A DNA stretch of 64,000 nucleotides from an uncultured Sphingopyxis sp. (GTDB taxonomy: Bacteria; Pseudomonadota; Alphaproteobacteria; Sphingomonadales; Sphingomonadaceae): contig NZ_LT598653.1 of the NCBI RefSeq assembly GCF_900078365.1, positions 744,001-808,000 on the forward strand, written 5' to 3'. The position numbers and the translations under genes are program-made. Below are positions 42,693 to 51,015 of this stretch, one piece after another. The first letter of the stretch is position 1; every line of letters starts with the position of its first letter. The notes beneath the pieces were generated by a model that did no database searches, was not told where the DNA came from, and saw only the letters and a list, made by a program, of their open reading frames with translations.

Positions 42693-43972
42693 CGAGCATT
42701 CTCCATGGTCGAAAGGAGCGCGACGTGGCGACCGGTCAGCCGGTCCAGGCGCGCGCCGAGTAGGTGGAAGCGGCGCAGCAGCTCGACGCGGCGCGATTGC
42801 GCCTCGTTGGCGGCGGCCTGCGCCTGGGCGTATTCGAGGAAGGTGAAGGCGGTGCCGCCCCGCGCGAGCCCGTCGCGGATCAGACGAACCGCGCGATTGG
42901 CGCTCGGGATCACTTCGGCATCGATCCGCGCGACCTCGGCTGCGATCAACTTGCGGTCGGCGACCAGCTTGTCGATCTCGCGCCCGATCTCGACGCGTGT
43001 CACCGCGACCTCTGCCTCGATGGCGCGCTGGTCGGCGCGCGCCCTGGTGACATTGCCGCGATTGGCGGCGGCGCTGCCGAGCGGGATCGAGCCACCGACC
43101 ATCACCGCGAAATCATTGCCCTCGCCAAAGTGGCGAAGGCCGACGCGGCCGGTCGGGTCGGCAACATTGCCGGTCTCGGCAAGCCGTGTCTTGGCCTCGG
43201 CCGCAGCGAGTTCGGCGGCGAGCAGGTCGATCTCGGCTGAAGCGCCGGCGGTGGGAACCGTCAGGTCGAGCCGTTCGAATGTTGCTGCGTCGAGCTTGAA
43301 GTCGCCCGTGCCGCCCCACCATGCCGCCAGACTGGCGCGCGCGATGCGCGCCCATTCCTTCGCCTGCTCGACCGCGATCTCGGCCTGCGCGACATTGGTG
43401 CGTGCCCGTTCGGCGGCGAACCAGGGATCAAGCGCGCCGGTGACACGGCGGACGACATCGAGCTCGACACGCTTGAGGTCGGAGAGCCGCGCTTCGGCAA
43501 CGGGGATCGCGGCCTCGGCGGCGAGCGCTTCGACCCATGCCGTCTGCACGCGCGCGAGACGATCGAACAGCCGGATGCGGTTTTGCTGGCCGACGACCGC
43601 GACATCGGCGCGCGCGGCGCCGATCCGTGCCTCGCGCTTGCCGCCGCGTTCCCATGTTCGCTCGTACCAGCCCGTCGTCTGCGATCGATTGAGCGGTGAA
43701 TAGGGGCCGGTTCCGGCGAAATCCTCGAAGTCCACGCCGACGACATCGCGCGGGCGCACGTCGGCCTGCAGGATTGCGGCGTCGGCGGCTTCGAGCCTGG
43801 CCGCATTGGCGGCGACCGTTGGATCGCTGGACGCGACGCGCGACAAGGCGTCGTCGAGACTCAGGGTCTGGGCGTAAGCTAACTGCCCGAAGGCGAGCAG
43901 CATCGCTGCCCCGCCGAGCATCGCTCGCCGGGCAGCCCGCGCGCCGGAGCGCGCACGAGAATCAAATAACAT
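42689..43972 (-). CDS. TolC-family outer-membrane factor (CzcC-like)
   Basis: This 427-residue outer-membrane channel protein has an N-terminal signal peptide (cleavage near LAYAQTL, about residue 36) and two TolC repeats rich in long Ala/Arg/Glu helices. Segments such as VGVDFEDFAGTGPYSPLNRSQTTGWYERTWERGGKREARIG match CzcC/CnrC proteins. I chose ATG 43972 (MLFDSRARSG); an upstream in-frame ATG at 44011 is less likely. It is the first pump gene after the His-rich protein. Confidence 0.9.
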   Translation of the reverse strand: MLFDSRARSGARAARRAMLGGAAMLLAFGQLAYAQTLSLDDALSRVASSDPTVAANAARLEAADAAILQADVRPRDVVGVDFEDFAGTGPYSPLNRSQTTGWYERTWERGGKREARIGAARADVAVVGQQNRIRLFDRLARVQTAWVEALAAEAAIPVAEARLSDLKRVELDVVRRVTGALDPWFAAERARTNVAQAEIAVEQAKEWARIARASLAAWWGGTGDFKLDAATFERLDLTVPTAGASAEIDLLAAELAAAEAKTRLAETGNVADPTGRVGLRHFGEGNDFAVMVGGSIPLGSAAANRGNVTRARADQRAIEAEVAVTRVEIGREIDKLVADRKLIAAEVARIDAEVIPSANRAVRLIRDGLARGGTAFTFLEYAQAQAAANEAQSRRVELLRRFHLLGARLDRLTGRHVALLSTMENAR

Positions 43973-44034
43973 GACAATATGGCCTCGCTGAAAGGCGTGG
44001 ATACATCCCACGCTTTTCGATCAGGCGCGGGAAC

Positions 44035-44526
44035 TCAGATCATCAGCGAGAGGCTTCGGGGTGGCCGCTCGGGGCCGACCGGCCGCAAGCCGGCAATCTG
44101 TCGGTCCTTGCGAAGGCCGTGCAGACCCGAAGACAAGAGCACGGCGGCTGTGCCGGCTGTGCCCGGAACGAGAAGATTGGGGCCGCTGTCGCCATGATGA
44201 TGGTGTCCACCGGCGACATGATCGCGAGGCTGACTTTCGTCATCCGGCGCATTGTCGTGACGATCGACATGATCATTGTCGCTTTCATGGACGGTGTCGA
44301 CGGTGAAACTGTCAAGACCGCCGTGCTCATGCGGCACCATGAGTGCCGGGCTGTGTTGGAGCTGATCGGTTGCCTTCGCTGGCAATGTCGCCGCATAGAA
44401 CATTATGAGCGCGACGCAGAGAGCTGCAATCAGACGCTCGAAAAGAAGGGCGACAGGCTCAAGCACATCGAGATGTGTAATTGCGAGCATCGAAATTGAC
44501 AAGCGGGGCATTCTGAACGGCTGCAT
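44035..44526 (-). CDS. Small His-rich membrane-associated protein heading the metal operon
   Basis: This protein of 163 residues (from ATG 44526; ATG 44511 possible) has a hydrophobic segment (about 26-47, ALLFERLIAALCVALIMFYAA) followed by a His/Asp-rich stretch (about 63-115, with HEHGG, HESDNDHVDRHDN and HHHHGD). Such proteins precede CzcC-type genes in sphingomonad metal loci and probably bind divalent metal in the periplasm. The family is not firmly recognised and the start is uncertain. It lies 62 nt upstream of the CzcC-like gene, on the same strand. Confidence 0.7.
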   Translation of the reverse strand: MQPFRMPRLSISMLAITHLDVLEPVALLFERLIAALCVALIMFYAATLPAKATDQLQHSPALMVPHEHGGLDSFTVDTVHESDNDHVDRHDNAPDDESQPRDHVAGGHHHHGDSGPNLLVPGTAGTAAVLLSSGLHGLRKDRQIAGLRPVGPERPPRSLSLMI

Positions 44527-44598
44527 TGTGCTAGGATGCGCTTCAAAGCAGACGATCCACCAGTGGCGTCGCGGCCAGATACCCATACTCCTCTGCCC

Positions 44599-44926
44599 GC
44601 TTTGCTATGGCGACACGAGTCTGGCCATGCCAATTTCGATGAAGCGTTCGGTAAAAATTCTTTAGCCGCTTCTCGTCCCCAGGCACTGCCGCTGACCATC
44701 CCGGTGCCGGAGTGAGCCGTCTGGACGAGCGCGAAACCGCGCGCAACATCCATCCCGGCGCTTTTTCCCCGCCCGCTGTGCGGGCTCCTCGCGGCCCGCG
44801 TTCCGCGTCCAAAAAGCACCGTTCCGTCTGTCCTCCGCATATGCTGCGGCCCTGCGGGTGCGCGCCGTTTCCATGACGCCCGTCCTCTTCCTGCTCACGC
44901 TCCGGGGATGGTCTCCGGCAGCGATG
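44599..44926 (+). repeat. Leader repeat, copy C (upstream of DUF736)
   Basis: This is the nearly complete second full copy of the sequence at about 13303-13634. It runs from TTTGCTATGG to GGCAGCGATG and ends 13 bp before the DUF736 ATG, which has GAAGGAG in front. It presumably contains the DUF736 promoter and a long 5' leader. The left edge of the repeat lies about 70 bp upstream of the His-rich metal gene on the other strand, marking the junction between the metal cluster and the element. Confidence 0.85.
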
Positions 44927-44939
44927 AAGGAGACGAACA

Positions 44940-45263
44940 ATGGCAGCTATCGGCTTTGTGAACGGCACCATCGAAAAAGGCTTCGTTGGCCAGCTCAAGA
45001 CGCTCTCGATCCGCGCCAGCATCGAGATCAGCCCCAATCGCGGCAAGGGCAGTGACGTCCAGCCCGATTTCCGGGTCTTCTCCGAAGGCGTCGAGATCGG
45101 TGCCGGCTGGGTTCGCACCGGCGAGGTGTCGGGCAAGACCTATGTCTCGCTGAGCCTCGCGGCCCCCGAATTCGGTCCGCGCCGGCTCTACGCCAACCTC
45201 GGCCGCGCCGCGGGTCAGGACGATGACGACACCTATGCCGTCATCTGGAACCCGGCCGACTGA
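44940..45263 (+). CDS. DUF736 family protein
   Basis: This 107-residue small protein is typical of alphaproteobacterial integrative/conjugative elements and plasmids: MAAIGFVNGTIEKGFVGQLKTLSIRA start, middle GAGWVRTGEVSGKTYVSLSLAAPEFG and acidic end DDDTYAVIWNPAD. The function is unknown. It has GAAGGAG 7 nt upstream of the ATG and is followed by a strong hairpin. It marks this region as mobile-element DNA. Confidence 0.95.
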   Translation: MAAIGFVNGTIEKGFVGQLKTLSIRASIEISPNRGKGSDVQPDFRVFSEGVEIGAGWVRTGEVSGKTYVSLSLAAPEFGPRRLYANLGRAAGQDDDDTYAVIWNPAD

Positions 45264-45271
45264 CGGCCGGA

Positions 45272-45299
45272 CCCCGCGCCCGCTCCGGCGGGCGCGGGG
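45272..45299 (+). terminator. Terminator after DUF736
   Basis: CCCCGCGCCCGC (45272-45283) and GCGGGCGCGGGG (45288-45299) form a 12-bp perfect stem with a TCCG tetraloop, followed by ATCACCCTTTTC. It separates DUF736 from the nucleotidyltransferase gene. Confidence 0.75.
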
Positions 45300-45349
45300 A
45301 TCACCCTTTTCATTGTCAGCGCGTAATATTCGGCTAGGATTCGAAAGAC

Positions 45350-46249
45350 ATGAAAACCGATCTCGACCATCTTCCCGGCGGCAAGCAGCAGGACCTCGCG
45401 CGTATCGTCGAAATCCTCTTCGCCGAATTCGAGGATGCGACGGCGCTTTCGACACAGAAATGGAAGAAGCAGGGCCGCATCCTCAAGGTCATCCTCTACG
45501 GTAGCTATGCGCGCGGCGACTGGGTCGCCGATCCCGTCGGCGGCTATTATTCGGATTACGATATCCTCGTCGTCGTCAACGACGAGCGGCTGACCGATCC
45601 GGTCGATTACTGGTACAAGGCCGAGGACCGCTTCCTGCGCGATTATGGCGTGACCAGGAAGCTGTCGGCGCCCGTGGGGCTGATCGTCCACAGCCTGACC
45701 GACGTGAACCAGCAGCTTTCGCGCGGCCGGCCCTTCTTCATCGATATCGTGCGCGATGGCGTCGTGCTGTACGAGTTGGGTACGCAGGCGTTCGATACGC
45801 CCAAGCCGCTGTCGGTCGAGGAGGCGAGGGCGGAGGCGCAGGCTTATTTCGACAAGTGGTTTGCGAGCGCCGCTGGATTTCTGAAGAGCGCCAAGTTTGC
45901 GATCGGGGAAGGGCTAAACAATCATGCGGCCTTCTTCCTGCATCAGGCCACGGAACACTTTTACCACACGGTGCTCCACGTCCTGACGCTGTACAGTCCG
46001 AAATCGCACAAGATAAATTTCCTGCGCGACAGGTCCGAAGATATCGCCCGCGATCTCATTCCCGTCTGGCCGCGCGACAGCAAGTTCGGCCGCCGCTGCT
46101 TTGAGCTTTTGCAGCAGGCTTATGTCAACGCGCGCTACTCGCCGCACTACAAGATTACCGGTCCCGAACTCGAATGGCTCGTCGAACGCATCGAACTGCT
46201 TCAGGCCGAGGTGAAGACGATTTCCGAGATGCGTCTAGCCCCAGAATAG
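45350..46249 (+). CDS. Nucleotidyltransferase-HEPN fusion protein
   Basis: This 299-residue protein has an N-terminal minimal nucleotidyltransferase: GSYARGD at about 51-57 and the metal-binding Asp pair SDYDILVV (Asp69, Asp71). A C-terminal HEPN-type helical domain follows (about 165-290; NNHAAFFLHQATEHFYHTVLHVL, then ARYSPHY with Arg262 and His266). Split MNT/HEPN pairs form toxin-antitoxin systems in which the MNT part modifies and silences the HEPN RNase. Here both are fused. It is a frequent passenger beside DUF736 in sphingomonad elements; a defence or maintenance role is inferred. Confidence 0.85.
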   Translation: MKTDLDHLPGGKQQDLARIVEILFAEFEDATALSTQKWKKQGRILKVILYGSYARGDWVADPVGGYYSDYDILVVVNDERLTDPVDYWYKAEDRFLRDYGVTRKLSAPVGLIVHSLTDVNQQLSRGRPFFIDIVRDGVVLYELGTQAFDTPKPLSVEEARAEAQAYFDKWFASAAGFLKSAKFAIGEGLNNHAAFFLHQATEHFYHTVLHVLTLYSPKSHKINFLRDRSEDIARDLIPVWPRDSKFGRRCFELLQQAYVNARYSPHYKITGPELEWLVERIELLQAEVKTISEMRLAPE

Positions 46250-46522
46250 CGGCTTCGGCAGACGTACATAGCGTCAGATATGCGCCCGCAAGCTGCCATT
46301 TAATTGGTATCTTGATGCTGCAGCGGCCTAGGTCTGCTGTAGCTGCACATCTGTCCGATTCTAGTCGCTCCCTCGGAAGATGCGGGAGGCGGCTGCCGAT
46401 CGCGGGCAGCCTCCACGCGCGCCCGTTAAAAATTATTTTTGGGCGAACTGGACTAGGTGGCGTCATCATGATAGAAACTAGTCCATCAAAAAAACACAGA
46501 AACATATGATATTGAGGTCGAT

Positions 46523-47632
46523 ATGGACTTGACGGAGCGCCTTTCGGAAAATTTAGTCCAGCTTGCCCGCCTCGGACTCGCCGGTCGTTCGCAGGATGTT
46601 CAAGCCTATTTGCGCCAAGCTGTGCGGCGACTCAAGGGGCAAGAGCCTGGGTTGGCTCGGGAGTTATCGGAACTTCTCGCGCGGGCGCCAACTGAGCTTT
46701 CGCCCCTGCGCGATTTCGGCAGCGCGCTTGTTCCCGTCGATGCCGATTCCCGGCTTGCGCTCGCCAAGAGTGAATATCCGATCATTGGCAGCGAAGCGCC
46801 CATCCTTGATGATGAGTTACGCATCAAGCTTGAGCAGGTGGCTTCCGAACGCGATCATCTGGCGGCGCTAGAAGCGCAAGGCCTCGGCCCCACCCGATCT
46901 CTTCTTTTTGTCGGTCCGCCGGGCGTCGGCAAGACGATGAGCGCGCGCTGGTTGGCGCATCTCCTCGACCGCCCGCTGATTACACTCGACCTTGCGACCG
47001 TAATGAGCAGCTATCTCGGCAAAACCGGATCTAATATTCGAGCGGTGCTGGACTACGCCAAGAGCGTTGAATCGGTGTTGCTCCTCGATGAGTTCGATTC
47101 GATCGCGAAACGACGCGACGATGAAGGCGACGTCGGCGAGTTGAAGCGGCTCGTCACCGTCCTTCTGCAAGAAGTCGATGATTGGCCCGCTACTAGCCTC
47201 CTTGTCGCGGCAACCAATCACGGTGAACTCTTGGACCCTGCCGTCTGGCGGCGGTTCGACGATGTCCTCGAATTTCGGTTGCCGTCGTCGGAACTGCGCG
47301 AAGATTTGCTGCGGACTGCTTTTGGAGAAGATGGGGAGAAGATAGATGGTTGGCTCCCATTGTTGACAATCCTTTGGGAGGACCGCTCCTATAGCGACCT
47401 GACCCGCACCGCCCAATGGATCCGCCGCCGTGCTACGACGAAAGCACTCAATCTGGACGAAGTTCTGCTTGACCGTATCGGCAACGAGCTTCGAACAAGC
47501 GCCCCGGAGATGCGCAAGCGCGCCGCAGCGCTACTCGCCCAGCAGGGAATGAGCGACCGGCGGATTAGCGAAACCGTTGGAATTTCGCGGGATACGATGC
47601 GACGCGACAGGAGAGATGCAAAGAATGGCTAG
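46523..47632 (+). CDS. ietA: AAA ATPase of IetAS-type system
   Basis: This 369-residue AAA+ ATPase has Walker A GPPGVGKT (131-138), Walker B LLLDEFDS (Asp189, Glu190), an arginine-finger region after WRRFDDVLEFRLP and a C-terminal helix-turn-helix-like stretch (about 342-366, AQQGMSDRRISETVGISRDTMRRDRR). It overlaps the subtilisin gene by 8 nt. This ATPase/S8 protease pair corresponds to IetAS, described as a plasmid-maintenance toxin-antitoxin and later as an antiphage system; by that precedent the ATPase restrains or activates the protease. The terminal HTH suggests it also binds DNA, possibly its own promoter. Confidence 0.85.
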   Translation: MDLTERLSENLVQLARLGLAGRSQDVQAYLRQAVRRLKGQEPGLARELSELLARAPTELSPLRDFGSALVPVDADSRLALAKSEYPIIGSEAPILDDELRIKLEQVASERDHLAALEAQGLGPTRSLLFVGPPGVGKTMSARWLAHLLDRPLITLDLATVMSSYLGKTGSNIRAVLDYAKSVESVLLLDEFDSIAKRRDDEGDVGELKRLVTVLLQEVDDWPATSLLVAATNHGELLDPAVWRRFDDVLEFRLPSSELREDLLRTAFGEDGEKIDGWLPLLTILWEDRSYSDLTRTAQWIRRRATTKALNLDEVLLDRIGNELRTSAPEMRKRAAALLAQQGMSDRRISETVGISRDTMRRDRRDAKNG

Positions 47633-49904
47633 TCCGCGCTATCTTATCGGTCAGGGCGAAAAGCTCTCCGAGGAAATCGCCCGCCCGCCGCGGGGCATGG
47701 GGGAGAAGGCTCATCCTTACTCCTTCGCGGAAGCGCGCCGACGTCTTGCTCCGCAATGGGAGCACGTGGCTGATGTGCTGGACGATCTTCCTGACCTGGC
47801 CTGTCCTGCAGGGGAGGCGGCATTGGAGTTGACGCTCCATCCAAGCTATCTCGCCAAAAGCTATTATCCCGCGAACTTGCTACGCGAGCTCGATCTTATT
47901 CATCTCGGGTCGCGTGCAGCGCATGTGGTGCCCGAGAAAGTGGTTTCGGCGCGGGCCGAGGAGCGTGGAATGGCGCAGCCGGCACCCGTCCTCTTCCTTG
48001 CCGGAAATGTCGATCGCTTGGCTGAGTTCGGGGCCTCAGTCGGCGCTTGGCGTCCGTCCGAAGACCAGGTGGCCGAGGATTTCCGTAAGATTGAAAGCGT
48101 ACGCGTCCCAGGGGATAACCGGTTGAAAGGGTTATCGGATCGCTTCCGGGATCGCGACGAGATTCCAATGGAGGTCGTTCTCCACAGCCCCGAAGCTATG
48201 GCGGGGCGCAACCATAATTATGTGATTGAGGCGTTCGAGAGTTTCATGCGTTCACTCGACGTGTGGTGCGACGTGGATCGCACGCGTCACGCTGGCGGGC
48301 TTGCATTCCTGCCCATTCGCGCGCCACGCGTTAGGCTGGACGCGATTCTCGATTTCACATTTCTTCGCGTGCTCCGGGAGGCGCCGCGTATTGTCCCTTT
48401 CGACCCGGTGGCTCGTTCGGTGGGCTCGGTGTTTCCGGTTGCGCTTTCAGGGGAGTCGGCCGAAGCCAATGATATCGCAGCGGCGATTTTCGATGGCGGA
48501 CTTCCAGCCAATCATGGCCTAGATCAATGGGTGACCCTGCACGATGCGCCGGGAGTTGGCCGGCCGATCGCGTCGGGACAGGCCCATGGACTAGCGGTCA
48601 CCTCGGCGTTTCTTTTTGGTCCGCTGGTTCAGGGAGAACCGACGCGCCGACCGCACGCCAATGTCGATCATTGGCGCGTCTATGGCGAGGGCGACAATGA
48701 CGATTTCGAAGCCTTTGCTCTTCTCGACCGGATCGAGGAAATCCTCACCTCCCGACGCTATGATTTCATTAACATTAGTCTCGGCCCCGACTATGCCATC
48801 GATGATGATGATGTCAGCCCGTGGACCGCGCGGCTCGACCAGCTCCTCGCCGGTGGCGAGACGGTGGCAACGATTGCTTGTGGCAATAACGGCATGAACG
48901 ACAAGGAGAGCGGACTCCATCGCATCCAGCCGCCCTCTGATGGCGTCAACATGCTGGGAGTCGGGGCGAGCGACAGTTTCGGCGCCACATGGGCACGTGC
49001 GCCGTATAGCGCTTGGGGGCCGGGTCGTAGCCCCGGCTACGTCAAACCCGATTTCGTGGCGTTCGGCGGTTCGCATGCGAGCCCGTTCCTTGCGCTGAGT
49101 CCGGGAACCCCCACGGTGGCGCAGGGTACGATGGGGACGAGCTTCGCGGCTCCCGTTGCTATGCGCTGCGGCGCCGGTATCCGTGCCCAGTTTACCGAGA
49201 GCCTCTGGGCGCCAGCGGTTAAGGCTCTTCTCGTCCACCAGGCGAGCGGTGATTTCGACAAGCGACCCGAAATTGGCTGGGGTATGCTGTCGCACGGGCT
49301 GGGCGATCTAGTTCTTTGCGACGACTATGAGGCGCATATCCTGTACCAGCGTCAGATGCCCACGACGGGAGCGGTCCGGCTCTATCTGCCCGTCCCGGAC
49401 GGGTTGACCGGCAATGTCGAGATCAAGGCGACCTTCAGCTTCTACTGTGATGTCGATCCGGAAGACGCGATCAACTATACGCGCGGGGGTCTCGAAATTC
49501 AGTTTCGGCCCGATACGACCAAAATTCCGCCGCCCTACGTAAAGGACGACAAGATCATCACCCCCACGGTTCCTGCGTCGGATAGCTTCTTCTCCGCGAA
49601 AAACTTTTATGCGACCGAGCATATGCACCGCGACGATGCGCAGAAATGGGAGACGACACTTACGCGCAGCAAGACGAAGCGCGCGGCATCGCTCAACCAA
49701 CCCGCGTTTGACGTCAGCTATATCGCGCGGGAGCATGGTCATGCAGGCGCGCGTCCGTCGAACATGAAGTTCGCTCTCGTTCTGACATTGCGTAATCGCT
49801 CAGCCCGCGACCTCTACGATCGCGTGATTGTGAGTTCGGCCAATCGCTTGCAACCAATGCGGCCTCGCGCGGGGGTCCAGGTGCCAGTGCGGCTTTCGCA
49901 GTAG
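47625..49904 (+). CDS. ietS: Subtilisin-like (S8) protease of IetAS-type system
   Basis: This protein of 759 residues (from ATG 47625; ATG 47616 possible) has an N-terminal region of about 280 residues unlike secreted subtilisins and no signal peptide, so it is cytoplasmic. The S8 catalytic triad is visible: Asp in IFDGGLP (about 290), His in QAHGLAVTS (about 321), Ser in MGTSFAAP (about 506), with oxyanion Asn in CGNNG (about 421-422). A beta-rich C-terminal domain follows. It is translationally coupled to the AAA ATPase. It is probably a toxic effector protease released by infection or plasmid loss; its substrate is unknown. Confidence 0.87.
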   Translation: MASPRYLIGQGEKLSEEIARPPRGMGEKAHPYSFAEARRRLAPQWEHVADVLDDLPDLACPAGEAALELTLHPSYLAKSYYPANLLRELDLIHLGSRAAHVVPEKVVSARAEERGMAQPAPVLFLAGNVDRLAEFGASVGAWRPSEDQVAEDFRKIESVRVPGDNRLKGLSDRFRDRDEIPMEVVLHSPEAMAGRNHNYVIEAFESFMRSLDVWCDVDRTRHAGGLAFLPIRAPRVRLDAILDFTFLRVLREAPRIVPFDPVARSVGSVFPVALSGESAEANDIAAAIFDGGLPANHGLDQWVTLHDAPGVGRPIASGQAHGLAVTSAFLFGPLVQGEPTRRPHANVDHWRVYGEGDNDDFEAFALLDRIEEILTSRRYDFINISLGPDYAIDDDDVSPWTARLDQLLAGGETVATIACGNNGMNDKESGLHRIQPPSDGVNMLGVGASDSFGATWARAPYSAWGPGRSPGYVKPDFVAFGGSHASPFLALSPGTPTVAQGTMGTSFAAPVAMRCGAGIRAQFTESLWAPAVKALLVHQASGDFDKRPEIGWGMLSHGLGDLVLCDDYEAHILYQRQMPTTGAVRLYLPVPDGLTGNVEIKATFSFYCDVDPEDAINYTRGGLEIQFRPDTTKIPPPYVKDDKIITPTVPASDSFFSAKNFYATEHMHRDDAQKWETTLTRSKTKRAASLNQPAFDVSYIAREHGHAGARPSNMKFALVLTLRNRSARDLYDRVIVSSANRLQPMRPRAGVQVPVRLSQ

Positions 49905-50217
49905 CGGCCGATAGTCGTTTTGCTGAGTTAGCGCCGAAAAGCCGACATTCCGCTATCGGCCAGAGATACCGCGCACACGGATAGGTTCCGGCGGCATGGG
50001 GCGCTGAACGTGGCACGCGCTTCGATCGCTGTCCCGACGGCTTGCCGATGATGCATCTTCTTGCGTCGCAGATTTCCTCGAACCCGACCGGTGTTCATCG
50101 GTCGGCGGGGTCGATTTCACGGTAGGCCGTTTCCGACCCTGTAGGGGATCTGCGCGCCGCGCCATCAATCCGGCATCCGGCGGCGCGCTGAAGCGCCGCG
50201 CATCGAGGTGCTTTGCC
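49905..50217. other. Intergenic with long-loop inverted repeat
   Basis: No gene was found in this 313-bp stretch. Directly after the ietS stop, GGCCGATAG (49906-49914) is repeated in inverse as CTATCGGCC (49953-49961) with a 38-nt loop, a possible terminator or recombination relic. The remainder up to the HTH gene shows no recognisable signal; the promoter of the HTH-traF-lytic transglycosylase unit should lie here. Confidence 0.45.
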
Positions 50218-50460
50218 ATGACCGACATGTCCGACGAGGAAGATGCCAATGCGCGTGCGGCGCGTGCACGGCAAGGATCGCCCTTCTTGAGCCCGGAACA
50301 GGCGGCCTTCTACCTTAGCTTGTCGCTGCGCACCCTGCAGGAATACCGGACGGCGGGGACAGGGCCGGTCTACCGGCGCCACAGCCGGCATATCCGTTAT
50401 CACATCGACGATCTCGATGCCTGGTCGCGCGGGGTCGGGGAGGCGGGGGACGATGCGTAG
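50218..50460 (+). CDS. Excisionase/MerR-type HTH protein
   Basis: This 80-residue DNA-binding protein has the compact winged HTH of excisionase type: FLSPEQAAFYLSLSLRTLQEYRTAGTGPVYRRHSRHIRYHIDDLDAW (about 22-70). In alphaproteobacterial elements such a gene regularly lies just before a TraF-like S26 peptidase. It probably regulates transfer or excision genes. It overlaps the next gene by 8 nt. Confidence 0.9.
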   Translation: MTDMSDEEDANARAARARQGSPFLSPEQAAFYLSLSLRTLQEYRTAGTGPVYRRHSRHIRYHIDDLDAWSRGVGEAGDDA

Positions 50461-51013
50461 GTCGTCGATCCGGATCGTCGGACGTGCACTGCGCGCCGCG
50501 TTGCGTCGGCGACGCTGGCGGGTCTGTCTTATTGGCATATGTGCAGGGCTTTTCCTATCGCTTGGCGTGACAATTGCGGCGCCGCCGCGTCCGCGCCTGC
50601 TCTGGAATGCCAGTGCCAGTGCGCCCGTCGGACTTTGGCGCGTGTCGCCCGGCTCTTCGGTAGTGCGCGGTGACATGGTGGTCGTGCGCCTTGCATCGCC
50701 ATGGCGCGAACTCGCGGCACGGCGGCATTATCTTCCCGCCAACGTTCCTCTGTTGAAGCGTGTCGCCGCGGTCCCCGGCGATCGCGTCTGCGGCTTTGGT
50801 CCCTGGATATTCGTTGCGGGCCGGATGGCAGCCGTTCGCCGCGGCGCCGATGGCGCGGGGCGGGCGATGCCCTGGTGGCAGGGTTGCCGGACGCTGGGGC
50901 CTGACGCGCTTCTGTTGCTGATGGACGATCCGGCGTCGTTCGACGGCCGCTATTTCGGGCCGGTAAAACGGTCCGCAGTCGTCGGCAAGACGGTGCCGCT
51001 GTGGCTGCGCTGA
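50453..51013 (+). CDS. traF: S26-family signal peptidase, TraF-like conjugal transfer protein
   Basis: This 186-residue membrane-anchored S26 peptidase has one helix (about 25-45), the catalytic Ser in NASASAPVGLWRV (Ser56, S-x-P-x-G context), the general-base Lys in LLKRVAAVPGD (Lys102) and a late ADGAGR...W.GC..L segment. TraF proteins mature the cyclic pilin in conjugation systems. The start at ATG 50453 overlaps the HTH stop. No pilin or VirB gene is present in the window, so this is a partial transfer module. Confidence 0.9.
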   Translation: MRRSSIRIVGRALRAALRRRRWRVCLIGICAGLFLSLGVTIAAPPRPRLLWNASASAPVGLWRVSPGSSVVRGDMVVVRLASPWRELAARRHYLPANVPLLKRVAAVPGDRVCGFGPWIFVAGRMAAVRRGADGAGRAMPWWQGCRTLGPDALLLLMDDPASFDGRYFGPVKRSAVVGKTVPLWLR

Positions 51014-51015
51014 AG

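Noticed and set aside
41907..43703. 598-codon plus-strand frame across the CzcB/CzcC-like genes
   Set aside because: It spans two convincing genes on the other strand and has low-complexity Arg/Ala/Ser sequence.
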